From NCBI RefSeq assembly GCF_002250565.1, contig NZ_NMVJ01000010.1, forward strand, positions 62,001 to 126,000: a stretch of DNA of 64,000 nucleotides, written 5' to 3'. The position numbers and the translations under genes are program-made. Under the pieces are notes generated by a model that saw only the letters and a program-made list of their open reading frames with translations, had not been told where the DNA came from and did no database searches. Source of the stretch: Parenemella sanctibonifatiensis (lineage in GTDB: Bacteria; Actinomycetota; Actinomycetes; Propionibacteriales; Propionibacteriaceae). Positions 41,293 to 52,392 of this stretch are shown piece by piece; within the stretch, counting starts at the first letter, position 1, and each line of letters begins with the position of its first letter.

Positions 41293-42147
41293 ATGCGGAT
41301 CCTGCACCTCTCGGACACCCATCTGTTGGCCAATCGGGGACGGCATCACGGGCGTGACACCACCGCAGCGTTGGAGGAGATGCTCGCGGGCTGTGAGCGC
41401 GACGTCGACGTGGTGATTCACACCGGTGACGTGAGCGAGGACGGCAGTGCGCAGGCTTATCGCAAGGTCCACGATCTGGTGCAGGGCTGGGCCGGCGAAG
41501 TGCCGGTGCTGTGGGCGGTCGGCAACCATGACGACGGTCCCACCATGGCCGCGGAGCTGCATGTGCCGCTGGGCGCCATCGCGGTGCACCGGGTGGCCGG
41601 CTTCCGGATCATCATGATCGACAGCCACCGGCCTGGACTGGTGGGCGGTGTGGTTGGCGCCGAGCAGTTGGGCCAGTTGCGTCAGGAACTCAGCGACCGG
41701 CCCGGCGAGCCGACGGTGTTGGCACTGCACCATCCGCCTGTGGATCCGCTGACCAGGTTGCAGCGAGGGATCCGGCTGCATGACCACGAGGCGCTGTGGG
41801 AACTGATCGGTGACTTCGAGGACGTACGCATGGTGCTGGCGGGGCACCTGCACTACCACCTTCACACCGATGGGGTGGTGGGCAACCGGCGGGTGCCGGT
41901 CCAGGTCGCACCGGCGATCACCTACCTGGTCGACACCCGGCTGCCGGCGGAGCGCGAACGCTGGCTGGTGGCCAGCGGCGTCGTCCACACCGAGATCCGG
42001 CCCGACGGCGGGTGGACCTCACAGGTGTACGCCGCCGCCCCCGACACCAGGGTGAAGCAGGACCCGGATCTGGAGCAGGTGGCTGACGTCGCCGAGCAGT
42101 TGGCGGCTGCGGACCAGCGTTGGCTGGCTGAACACACCGAGGCCTGA
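41293..42147 (+). CDS. metallophosphoesterase (CpdA-like phosphodiesterase)
   Basis: A 284-residue calcineurin-like enzyme. The two-metal motifs are all present: LHLSDTHLL, HTGDVSEDG, VGNHDD, LHHPP and AGHLHYHLH. This pattern resembles the class III cyclic-nucleotide phosphodiesterases (CpdA/Rv0805), but the substrate cannot be fixed from sequence. The C-terminal tail is helical and acidic. Transcribed like rpoC but after its terminator; convergent with the kinase gene (16-bp gap). Confidence 0.9.
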   Translation: MRILHLSDTHLLANRGRHHGRDTTAALEEMLAGCERDVDVVIHTGDVSEDGSAQAYRKVHDLVQGWAGEVPVLWAVGNHDDGPTMAAELHVPLGAIAVHRVAGFRIIMIDSHRPGLVGGVVGAEQLGQLRQELSDRPGEPTVLALHHPPVDPLTRLQRGIRLHDHEALWELIGDFEDVRMVLAGHLHYHLHTDGVVGNRRVPVQVAPAITYLVDTRLPAERERWLVASGVVHTEIRPDGGWTSQVYAAAPDTRVKQDPDLEQVADVAEQLAAADQRWLAEHTEA

Positions 42148-42162
42148 GTCGGGCTGTCAGCA

Positions 42163-42750
42163 TCAGACCCGGGCGAGGTCCAGGTTGGCGAGGATCTCGT
42201 CAACGGTCTCGGACGGGCTTTGTGCGCTGGAGTCCAGCCAGTAGCCGATCTGCTGGGTCTCCTGGCGCAGCACCTGATCCATCGCGCCGGGGGAGAAGTA
42301 GACGTAGCCCGCCTTGTGGCGCTGCTGCTCACGCCATTCCAGGGCGGACACGCTGGGGGAGAGCACCACCAGATGCCGCTGCGGAGTGGCGATCGCATCA
42401 ATGAAATGCTGCAGGTGGGCGCCGATGATGACGTCCTGGACGATCGCGTCGTAGCCGGCCGCAGCCCACTGGTCCGCCACGGCCGCGGCCATGTCGTAGC
42501 GCAGCTTCAGCTGCGCGGTTGCCTCGTCGCTGGGGTGGAGGGTCATCTCCTGGCGGCCGTTGACGATCATGCGTCGGAAGCTGTCGCCGCGTACGTGAAC
42601 GGATCGCTCGAAACGGCTCGCGAGCAACTCGGCTACCGTGGACTTGCCGGAGGCCATGGCGCCGGTGATCACCAGAACCCGCCCTTGGGACTGGGCGGGA
42701 ATCCGAACCTCCTCGTCCCGCCGGTCAGCCAGATCCGCCTCGTCAGCCAC
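42163..42750 (-). CDS. P-loop kinase / phosphotransferase-like AAA protein
   Basis: A 195-residue protein with GTG start. The Walker A motif is ITGAMASGKSTVAELLASRF; then HVRGDSFRRMIVNG, where the Asp may be the base; YDAIVQDVIIGAHLQHFIDAI; LSPSVSALEWREQQR; and YWLDSSAQSPSETVDEIL. This resembles chloramphenicol-phosphotransferase/zeta-toxin-like small kinases. The substrate is unknown. No antitoxin-like gene is adjacent, so a toxin role is not supported. Confidence 0.8.
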   Translation of the reverse strand: MADEADLADRRDEEVRIPAQSQGRVLVITGAMASGKSTVAELLASRFERSVHVRGDSFRRMIVNGRQEMTLHPSDEATAQLKLRYDMAAAVADQWAAAGYDAIVQDVIIGAHLQHFIDAIATPQRHLVVLSPSVSALEWREQQRHKAGYVYFSPGAMDQVLRQETQQIGYWLDSSAQSPSETVDEILANLDLARV

Positions 42751-42824
42751 GGGCCCAAGTATGCCAACGCTGGTGCGGAACCGGGCCAGGTGCGTGGGTG
42801 TGTTCCCCGCTGAACCGGGAAATT

Positions 42825-42853
42825 TTGACCTGCGAGGGACTGGCGATTAATCT
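42825..42853 (+). promoter_or_regulatory. rpsLG-fusA promoter
   Basis: TTGACC (42825-42830) and TAATCT (42848-42853), spacer exactly 17 bp. It is the best promoter in the window. The start would be near 42860, giving a 260-nt untranslated leader before rpsL. Within that leader I see the hairpin at 42862 and nothing coding. Confidence 0.75.
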
Positions 42854-42861
42854 AGAGCAGT

Positions 42862-42882
42862 GTGCCCGGGCTGACCGGGCAC
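42862..42882 (+). other. 5'-terminal hairpin of the str operon leader
   Basis: GTGCCCGG and CCGGGCAC form a perfect 8-bp stem with a GCTGA loop, placed within a few bases of the predicted transcription start. It could stabilise the mRNA 5' end. Confidence 0.6.
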
Positions 42883-43119
42883 CTCGTGTGTGCCCGAGCG
42901 TGTCATCCCTGAGAGGTGATTTCGCGCAGTTGGACTCACACACGGCGAATTCGCCTGAGCGCGGCCGTGGAAGCGGCCCTCGATCAGATGCGGAGAGCGT
43001 GACCCGCAGGTGCCGGATCAACCGTCCTGGCAACGCGGTGCCATGGTCCGCACAGAGTTCGCCACCAAGGAGCTTGCCGAAACATCTTCGGTTTCCCGAG
43101 ACGAAAGAGATACCAGCCG

Positions 43120-43491
43120 GTGCCCACAATTCAGCAGCTTGTCCGCAAGGGACGAGCCGACAAGGCCAGCAAGAGCAACACCCCTGCGCTCAAGGGTTCG
43201 CCCCAGCGCCGCGGCGTCTGCACCCGCGTCTACACGACGACCCCCAAGAAGCCGAACTCGGCGCTTCGCAAGGTGGCGCGCGTGAAGCTGTCCAGTGGCA
43301 TCGAGGTCACCGCCTACATCCCTGGCGTTGGCCACAACCTGCAGGAGCACTCCATGGTGCTCGTCCGCGGTGGTCGTGTGAAGGACCTGCCGGGCGTGCG
43401 CTACAAGATCATCCGCGGAACCCTTGACACCCAGGGCGTCAAGGGCCGCAAGCAGGCCCGTTCCCGCTACGGCGCCAAGAAGGAGAAGTAA
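43120..43491 (+). CDS. rpsL: 30S ribosomal protein S12
   Basis: A 123-residue protein with GTG start: [37 protein letters not shown] carries the Lys43-equivalent in wild-type form, and [15 protein letters not shown] the Lys88-equivalent, so no streptomycin-resistance change is visible. It ends [10 protein letters not shown]. The TAA stop overlaps the rpsG ATG (TAATG). Confidence 0.98.
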   Translation: MPTIQQLVRKGRADKASKSNTPALKGSPQRRGVCTRVYTTTPKKPNSALRKVARVKLSSGIEVTAYIPGVGHNLQEHSMVLVRGGRVKDLPGVRYKIIRGTLDTQGVKGRKQARSRYGAKKEK

Positions 43492-43961
43492 TGCCTCGCA
43501 AGGGTCCCGCCCCGAAGCGTCCCGTCATGGTCGACCCGGTCTACGGGTCGCCGCTGATCAGCCAGCTCGTCAGCAAGATCCTCTATGACGGCAAGAAGAC
43601 CGTGGCTCAGCAGATCGTCTACACCGCGCTGGAGGGCACCCGCGCGAAGACTGGTGTTGACCCCGTCCAGACCTTCAAGCGTGCGCTCGACAACATCAAG
43701 CCCTCCCTCGAGGTGCGCAGCCGCCGTGTTGGTGGCGCCACCTACCAGGTGCCGGTTGAGGTCAAGCCCGGCCGTTCCACCACGCTGGCGCTGCGCTGGC
43801 TGGTGAGCTTCGCCCGGCAGCGCCGCGAGAAGACGATGGCTGAGCGACTCATGAACGAGATCCTCGACGCCAGCAACGGCCTCGGTGCTTCGGTGAAGCG
43901 TCGTGAGGACACCCACAAGATGGCTGAGGCGAACCGCGCCTTCGCTCACTACCGCTGGTGA
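43491..43961 (+). CDS. rpsG: 30S ribosomal protein S7
   Basis: A 156-residue protein: [61 protein letters not shown] and [20 protein letters not shown]. It nucleates assembly of the 30S head. Standard length. Overlaps rpsL by one base. Confidence 0.98.
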   Translation: MPRKGPAPKRPVMVDPVYGSPLISQLVSKILYDGKKTVAQQIVYTALEGTRAKTGVDPVQTFKRALDNIKPSLEVRSRRVGGATYQVPVEVKPGRSTTLALRWLVSFARQRREKTMAERLMNEILDASNGLGASVKRREDTHKMAEANRAFAHYRW

Positions 43962-44026
43962 ACCTGCTGTCGCAGCGCGCCGGCATCCATCGCTGAACAC
44001 CCGAATCAGATAAGAGGAATCCTTCC

Positions 44027-46120
<2,094 letters not shown>

Positions 46121-46159
46121 GGCGTGGGGCTCTCGCCCCACCCGACACCCAGCAAGCGC

Positions 46160-46232
46160 GGTGACAGCAGAATCCAGTTTGACTCTGCTGTCACCGTGCA
46201 CAAAAATGGTCCGGGTCCCTTGCCGGGACCAT
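46160..46232 (+). terminator. two hairpins between fusA and tuf
   Basis: GGTGACAGCAGA (46160-46171) pairs perfectly with TCTGCTGTCACC (46184-46195). A second stem, ATGGTCC/GGACCAT, is at 46206-46232, with CAAAAA between them. They may terminate part of the transcripts or be a processing site, giving tuf separate expression. Confidence 0.6.
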
Positions 46233-46313
46233 GACCGATGGTCACAGTGACCAGCAGTACAGTTCATTTCCATCGCCGCGCGGCCGCGTGGTGAGAATCC
46301 AGAAGGAGCCCCA

Positions 46314-47504
<1,191 letters not shown>

Positions 47505-47538
47505 CCCAGCCAATCGGCTGAACTGATCTGATCAGTTG

Positions 47539-47570
47539 AACGGGGCTCCCGCTGCGGCGGGGGCCCCGTT
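47539..47570 (+). terminator. tuf terminator
   Basis: AACGGGGC and GCCCCGTT enclose an inner CCCGC/GCGGG stem, followed by TGCTGTT. A perfect AACTGATC-T-GATCAGTT palindrome (47521-47537) lies just before it. Confidence 0.85.
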
Positions 47571-47607
47571 TGCTGTTCCCCGGGGCGAACGGCCCTGGCG
47601 CCGCGGC

Positions 47608-48336
47608 TCAGTAGTCCGTGGCTTCTACCGAGATCACCTCGTCGTCGGGGCCGACCCAGACCTGGACCGCGGGCGTACTGCCGATGCTGTAGACCAGCAG
47701 CGGCCCCCGTTCCTGGTGCTGGAGCCGGGGGATCCGGTACGCCCAACTCGTGACCCGGCCGCGCCGCAGGCCGGCCCGTTCGACGATGGTCGACCAGCCC
47801 TGGAGCGCCTGGGCCGGATCGAGCGTCGCCGGATCGAACATCGGCGGCGGCTGTGCTTCCTCGCCACCCCAGATGTCTGTGGTGCGGACCGGGCTGTCGG
47901 GTGAGCGCCACGCCCGCAGCTGGCGCCGCGCGAGAGCATGCCACAGGTCAACCCACAGCGAGTCTCCGAAGGAGCCGACGGCGGTGGCCGTAGGGCCGGT
48001 CGCTGCCGCCAGCTCAGCCATCGCCGCGCGGGCGCCGGAGACTGAGGACAGGTCCAGCCGCGGCATCCAGCCGCCATTGGCGTGCAGGCTGCGGTCCTGG
48101 TCCTCGCGCATCAGGGTGGTCCGACCCAGCGAGTCGACGATCAGGCGTACCACCGGTGCAGTAGTGGCGGGCAGGGCTGCCGCGGGTGCGATGCTGTCCA
48201 GCGGCAGCGCCTCCACCGGCAGCCAGTCACGCCCCGGCCACAGCGCGTGGTTGACCTCGCCGAGCCTGGTCCAGTGGGCGGTGGATCCAACCACTCCTTC
48301 ATGGCGCCAGCCTACGGCGGCGTCGCGACGGGCCAT
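47608..48336 (-). CDS. hypothetical protein downstream of treY
   Basis: A 242-residue protein I do not recognise. It has WLPVEALPLDSIAPAAALP, VVRLIVDSLGRTTLMREDQDRSL, a W-rich middle (DLWHALARRQLRAWRSPDSPVRT, DIWGGEE) and a C-terminal strand set (VYSIGSTPAVQVWVGPDDEVISVEATDY). No signal peptide and no membrane helices. It follows treY by 45 bp on the same strand and may be co-transcribed. The ATG at 48336 has no good RBS, so the true start may be further in. Confidence 0.6.
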   Translation of the reverse strand: MARRDAAVGWRHEGVVGSTAHWTRLGEVNHALWPGRDWLPVEALPLDSIAPAAALPATTAPVVRLIVDSLGRTTLMREDQDRSLHANGGWMPRLDLSSVSGARAAMAELAAATGPTATAVGSFGDSLWVDLWHALARRQLRAWRSPDSPVRTTDIWGGEEAQPPPMFDPATLDPAQALQGWSTIVERAGLRRGRVTSWAYRIPRLQHQERGPLLVYSIGSTPAVQVWVGPDDEVISVEATDY

Positions 48337-48381
48337 TCGGGAGGCCGGTTGGGACGCTCGCGCCAGTTCAGTCCTTTGGGC

Positions 48382-50679
48382 TCAGTCCTTCACCAGCAGG
48401 GCCACGGGCAGCCGGTCGAAGACCGCGTTGAGCGCCAGCGCGCCGGCAGACCACTGCCTCCCGGTGAGCACATCGGTGGCCGACCAGGGCAACTGCACCG
48501 TCGTGTCGGGCCAGCCAGGGCCCGCGTGTGCTCCGAGCGTTACCGGGAGTCGAGTGGCGAGCGTGATCACGCCGCCCCGGTCGAATCCGACCAGGTGCTC
48601 GCGTGCCTCGCCCTCGGCCAGGACTGGGGTGTAACCGGTGAACAGTTCAGGCCGCTCCCGGCGCAGCCGCAGGGTCTGGCGTACCACCCAGAACTTGGCC
48701 CGGCCGGTCTCGTCCAGTGGCGGGCAGCTGTCGATCTCGGCCAGCAACTGTCGGCGTCGGTCATGGTCGACCGGTCGCCGGTTGTCGGGGTCCACCAGCG
48801 AGTCATCCCACAACTCGGTGCCCTGATAGACGTCCGGGACGCCCGGAATGGTGAGTTGCACCAGCTTTTGGCTCAGCGCGTTGACCCGACCTGCGGGCGC
48901 CACCACTCCCAGCAGCCGCCCGAGAGCATCACGCAGGCCGGAGTTGTCGTGACCGCGGTCGATCAGCGCGTGCAGGGCTTGCTCATAGCTGGGGTCCTGC
49001 TGGGTCCACCGCGTCCGCGTGCCCGCCTCCCGGGCCGCCTTGTCGGCGTAGTCGTAGAGCCGCTGCCGGTCGGTGAGCGGTCCGGTGCCGACCAGGATCT
49101 GCGCCAACAGGTACGCCATCGGAGCATCGACACCGAGTTCGGCGCCGGTCTCGACGAACTGCCGGGCGTACCCCTGCCACTCCCGCGGCAGTTCCGACAA
49201 CACCGCCAACCGGGCCCGGACGTCTTCGCCGCGCTTGGTGTCGTGGGTCGACAGGGCGGTCATGGCGTCGGGCCAGTGGTGCTGGCGGCGTTCCTGAGCG
49301 GTGTGGAAGTCGGCCAGGGCGGTGCCGAAGCGGGCGGCGTCACCGCCGACCTCATTGAGGGCGATGGCGCGGGCGTACCGATAGAACGCGGTGTCCTCGG
49401 TTCCCTTCGCCATCACCGCGCCGGTGAGTTGCTGGAAGCGGCGCGCGGCCTGTTGGGTCGGGTCAGCCAGCACCGGTAGGACGGCGGCGATGGTGTCGGT
49501 GAGGTCCGGCTGCGCCGCGCGGGCCAGCTCGGCAGCTCGGTCGAGCAGTTCCCGGCCGTGGGGGAGGTAGCTGCGATACACCTCGAAGTGGATGGCCAGC
49601 GCGGCGATCGCTGCCTCGAGCTCCTGTGGGAATGCGCGGCCTCCGGCTTCAGCGACCAGACGCGCCACCCGGGTGGTTTCGGCGGCCAACATGGTGGTCG
49701 CGGCGAGCTCCTTGCCGTCGCGGATGTGGGCCGCAGCATCGCCCTGGTCCCCGGTCAGCTGCTGCCAGCCGGCGGTGGCCTCGGCCTCGCGTGCCGGGTC
49801 GAACCACAGCCACAGCACCTCGTTGAGGGCGTCGTAGCCGGTGGTGCCGGCGATCGGCCAGGCCGGCAGGTCCTCGCCCGGTTCGAGGATTTTTTCGCCC
49901 ACGATCCAAGCGTCCGGTGCCAGCTCGCGCAGCCGGGTGAAGTAGTCGGCCGGGTCGGTGAGGCCGTCGGGATGGTCCACCCGCAGGCCAGTCACCTCGC
50001 CGTCGGCGATCCAGCCGGCGATCCGCTGGTGGGTGGCAGCGAAGACGGCCGGGTCCTCCTGGCGTACGCCGGCCAGCGTGCTGATCGCAAAGAAGCGGCG
50101 ATAGGTGAGCCGCTGGTCTCCCTCGGTCCAGTGACACAGTTCATAGTGCTGTCGTTGCCTCACCTCGGCCAGGTCATCGCCCGGCCGGAAGCTGGCCGGC
50201 GCCAGCGGGAAGCGGTGCTCGTGGTATCGGATCTCGCCGGCCTCGGTGTCGAGGAGCAGGTTGTCTTCGTCATCGCCGAGCACGGGCACCAGGATCGGTC
50301 CCTCCTCCCAGCTGATGTCGAACCAGTCGGCGTACGGGGAGTCCTGCCCCTGCGCAAGCACATCCCACCAGGCCGGGTTTTCGTGCGGGACCGAGATGCC
50401 GAGGTGGTTGGGCACGATGTCGACGACGACGCCGAGCCCGGCTTCCCGGGCAGCGGTGATCAAGGTGCGCCAGCCCTCCTCGCCGCCGCGGGAGACATCG
50501 ATCATGGTTGGGTCGGTGGTGTCGTAGCCATGGTCGGACCCGCTGGTGGCCTGCAGGACGGGGGAGAGATAGAGGGCGCCGACACCGAGGTCACGCAACT
50601 GGGGCACCAGCGCGGCGGCATCGGTCAAGGTGAAGTCGGCGGTGATCTGCAGGCGGTAGGTCGAAGTCGGTGTGCTCAC
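48382..50679 (-). CDS. treY: malto-oligosyltrehalose synthase
   Basis: A 765-residue GH13 isomerase that turns the reducing end of maltodextrins into a trehalose unit for TreZ. GTG start at 50679 giving STPTSTYRLQITADFTLTDAAAL, the usual N-terminus. Motifs: YLSPVLQATSGSDHGYDTTDP, VVDIVPNHLG, GLRVDHPDGLTDP, EKILEPGEDLP with the acid Glu, and LSTHDTKRGEDVRARLAVLSEL. It is 28 kb away from and opposite in strand to treZ, unlike the usual treXYZ clustering. Confidence 0.95.
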   Translation of the reverse strand: MSTPTSTYRLQITADFTLTDAAALVPQLRDLGVGALYLSPVLQATSGSDHGYDTTDPTMIDVSRGGEEGWRTLITAAREAGLGVVVDIVPNHLGISVPHENPAWWDVLAQGQDSPYADWFDISWEEGPILVPVLGDDEDNLLLDTEAGEIRYHEHRFPLAPASFRPGDDLAEVRQRQHYELCHWTEGDQRLTYRRFFAISTLAGVRQEDPAVFAATHQRIAGWIADGEVTGLRVDHPDGLTDPADYFTRLRELAPDAWIVGEKILEPGEDLPAWPIAGTTGYDALNEVLWLWFDPAREAEATAGWQQLTGDQGDAAAHIRDGKELAATTMLAAETTRVARLVAEAGGRAFPQELEAAIAALAIHFEVYRSYLPHGRELLDRAAELARAAQPDLTDTIAAVLPVLADPTQQAARRFQQLTGAVMAKGTEDTAFYRYARAIALNEVGGDAARFGTALADFHTAQERRQHHWPDAMTALSTHDTKRGEDVRARLAVLSELPREWQGYARQFVETGAELGVDAPMAYLLAQILVGTGPLTDRQRLYDYADKAAREAGTRTRWTQQDPSYEQALHALIDRGHDNSGLRDALGRLLGVVAPAGRVNALSQKLVQLTIPGVPDVYQGTELWDDSLVDPDNRRPVDHDRRRQLLAEIDSCPPLDETGRAKFWVVRQTLRLRRERPELFTGYTPVLAEGEAREHLVGFDRGGVITLATRLPVTLGAHAGPGWPDTTVQLPWSATDVLTGRQWSAGALALNAVFDRLPVALLVKD

Positions 50680-50805
50680 GGGTCCAAGCCTAGAGCGACC
50701 CTGTTTCGGCTCGGCAGGGCGGCGATACGCTGGGGACGGCCAGCGGCGCTGCAGGCGAGTCGGGCCACCGTCTTGGGGCCCGGGACACGAGGCGACAGGG
50801 GCATC

Positions 50806-51831
50806 ATGCGGATTGGACTGATCACTGGCGGGGGCGACTGCCCGGGACTCAACGCGGCGATTCGGGCCGTGGTCAAGCATGCCGAGAACAGCTACGGACA
50901 CTCAGTGGTGGGCTTCCGGCACGGCTGGAAGGGGCTCGCTGAGGGCGCAGCCCAGCCGATGTCACGCAACGACGTACGCAATGTACTGCCGCTGGGCGGC
51001 ACGCTGCTCGGCACCGCCCGCTACCACCCGGACTGGGACGGTGCCGGCATGGCTGCGGTGGCGGCCTCCATCGAGGAGGAGAAGATCTCGGCCCTGATCT
51101 GCATCGGCGGTGACGGCAGCCTGTCGGCGGCCGCGCGGGTGGCTGCCGAGACCGGCATCAACGTGGTCGGCATCCCCAAGACCATCGACAACGACGTCGT
51201 GATGACCGATTCCACGATCGGCTTCGACACGGCGGTCAACATCGCCACCGAAGCGGTCGACCGGCTCCACACCACTGCCGAGTCCCACAACCGGGTGATG
51301 GTGCTGGAGGTGATGGGCCGTAGTGCCGGCTGGCTCGCGGTGATGGCCGGCATTGCCGGCGGCGCCGAGATCGTGCTCGCGCCCGAGGCGCCGTTCGACA
51401 TGGATCGGGTGGAACGCTTCCTCAAGCACCGGCACCGGGCCCGCAAGTCCTTCTCGATCGTGGTGGTCGCCGAGGGCGCTCATCCGGCCAAAGGCACCTT
51501 GGACTACGAGGTGGCGTACGGCAAGCACGGTGAATTGATCGCCGGCTCGGTGGGCAGCGTGGTGGCCCGAGAGATCGAGCAGCGGACCGGCTTCGAGACC
51601 CGGCTGACGGTGCTCGGTCACGTCCAACGGGGCGGCTCGCCGCTGCCGACGGACCGGATCCTGGGGTCGCGCTTCGGGGTGGCGGCCGTGGATGCGATCC
51701 AGCAGGGCCGATCCAATGTGATGACCGCCAAGCGCGGCATGGACATCGAACTGGTGGATCTGGCAGAGGTGGAGGGCAAGGTGAAGCACGTGCCCGAGGA
51801 TCTCCTGCGCACGGCAAACGCCCTGGCCTGA
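50806..51831 (+). CDS. pfkA: 6-phosphofructokinase (actinobacterial group III type)
   Basis: A 341-residue enzyme phosphorylating fructose 6-phosphate. MRIGLITGGGDCPGLNAAIR binds the phosphoryl donor. ICIGGDGSLSAA has Gly at the position (E. coli 104) where PPi-dependent enzymes have Asp. IPKTIDNDV has Lys at the position (E. coli 124) where classical ATP enzymes have Gly. This Gly/Lys mix is what ATP-dependent actinobacterial PFKs show, so ATP use is likely. MGRSAGWLAVMAG and HVQRGGSPLPTDRIL complete the site. The stop codon lies in the loop of the terminator. Confidence 0.95.
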   Translation: MRIGLITGGGDCPGLNAAIRAVVKHAENSYGHSVVGFRHGWKGLAEGAAQPMSRNDVRNVLPLGGTLLGTARYHPDWDGAGMAAVAASIEEEKISALICIGGDGSLSAAARVAAETGINVVGIPKTIDNDVVMTDSTIGFDTAVNIATEAVDRLHTTAESHNRVMVLEVMGRSAGWLAVMAGIAGGAEIVLAPEAPFDMDRVERFLKHRHRARKSFSIVVVAEGAHPAKGTLDYEVAYGKHGELIAGSVGSVVAREIEQRTGFETRLTVLGHVQRGGSPLPTDRILGSRFGVAAVDAIQQGRSNVMTAKRGMDIELVDLAEVEGKVKHVPEDLLRTANALA

Positions 51832-51844
51832 GGGCCAGGGCGTT
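51817..51844 (+). terminator. pfkA terminator overlapping the stop codon
   Basis: AACGCCCTGGCC (51817-51828) and GGCCAGGGCGTT (51833-51844) form a perfect 12-bp stem; the loop TGAG contains the pfkA stop TGA. It also lies ahead of the convergent small membrane protein stop. Confidence 0.8.
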
Positions 51845-51868
51845 GGAGGGGGCGCTGCCGGGCGCGGA

Positions 51869-52078
51869 TCAGGCGGCCAGGTCTCGTTCCCGGGTCTCGG
51901 CGGCCTTTGCGGCTGTAGTGGATGACGCGGTCCCCGTTGTCGGCTCGTCGATCTCGACCGGCCAGCGGCGGCTCTCCGACATCGGCACGCTGGGGATGGA
52001 CGGCACGATCGCCAGCGCACAGATGATGACGATGCCGAAGACCGAGCCAACGGTGATGAGTAGCTGGGTGATGTCCAT
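51869..52078 (-). CDS. small single-span membrane protein
   Basis: A 69-residue protein, MDITQLLITVGSVFGIVIICALAIV: the N-terminal 26 residues are one membrane helix, followed by a charged, Thr/Ala-rich tail (SRRWPVEIDEPTTG). The start at 52078 is where the helix begins; an in-frame ATG at 52114 would add RSRIGGTVGG, and neither has a strong RBS. Unknown function. Confidence 0.5.
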   Translation of the reverse strand: MDITQLLITVGSVFGIVIICALAIVPSIPSVPMSESRRWPVEIDEPTTGTASSTTAAKAAETRERDLAA

Positions 52079-52123
52079 GCCGCCCACTGTGCCGCCGATT
52101 CGGGACCTCGCCATCGGGCCGCG

Positions 52124-52155
52124 GACTCCGACTCCCTGCGACGGGAGTCGGAGTC
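52124..52155. repeat. 13-bp perfect inverted repeat
   Basis: GACTCCGACTCCC (52124-52136) and GGGAGTCGGAGTC (52143-52155) around TGCGAC. It sits between the two small minus-strand reading frames and would make a strong hairpin, probably a terminator of the frame at 52156-52284. Confidence 0.85.
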
Positions 52156-52284
52156 AGGCGGCGCCTCGAACTCGTAGTGCTTGGTGAACTCGCGGTAGAA
52201 CAGACCCGACAGCAGGCCCACGGCGGTGAAGATGGCGCTGGCCCAGAAGAAAGGCTGCCAGCGGGCGGGGGTGGTGGCGTTCAT
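52156..52284 (-). pseudogene. N-terminal fragment of a DUF2871-like membrane protein
   Basis: From ATG 52284 the minus strand reads WQPFFWASAIFTAVGLLSG then LFYREFTKHYEFE, which resembles the first helix and the FYREFTK motif of DUF2871 proteins. After residue 43 the frame enters the hairpin at 52124-52155 and then antisense of pfkA, so the rest of the domain (normally another three helices or so) is missing. A truncated remnant, or a short protein whose true stop I cannot place. Confidence 0.5.
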
Positions 52285-52322
52285 GGCGACGAATGTGGCG
52301 ACAGCGCGGCATCCAGCGGATG

Positions 52323-52372
52323 CGACAGGGTGTCTCTAACGCGCTCCAGCCAATCATGAGGACACCCTGTCG
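52323..52372. repeat. 12-bp inverted repeat with 26-nt spacer
   Basis: CGACAGGGTGTC (52323-52334) and GACACCCTGTCG (52361-52372). It lies between the phosphotransferase stop and the start of the small membrane frame. It could be that gene's terminator or two operator half-sites. Confidence 0.8.
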
Positions 52373-52392
52373 TCAAGGTTTCTGTGGGTCGA

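Noticed and set aside
42163-42750. Zeta-toxin of a toxin-antitoxin pair
   Set aside because: Only the Walker A kinase fold is seen; no antitoxin-like gene is adjacent.
42798-43427. 209-residue plus-strand frame upstream of and through rpsL
   Set aside because: It overlaps rpsL in another frame and the str promoter/leader; not protein-like.
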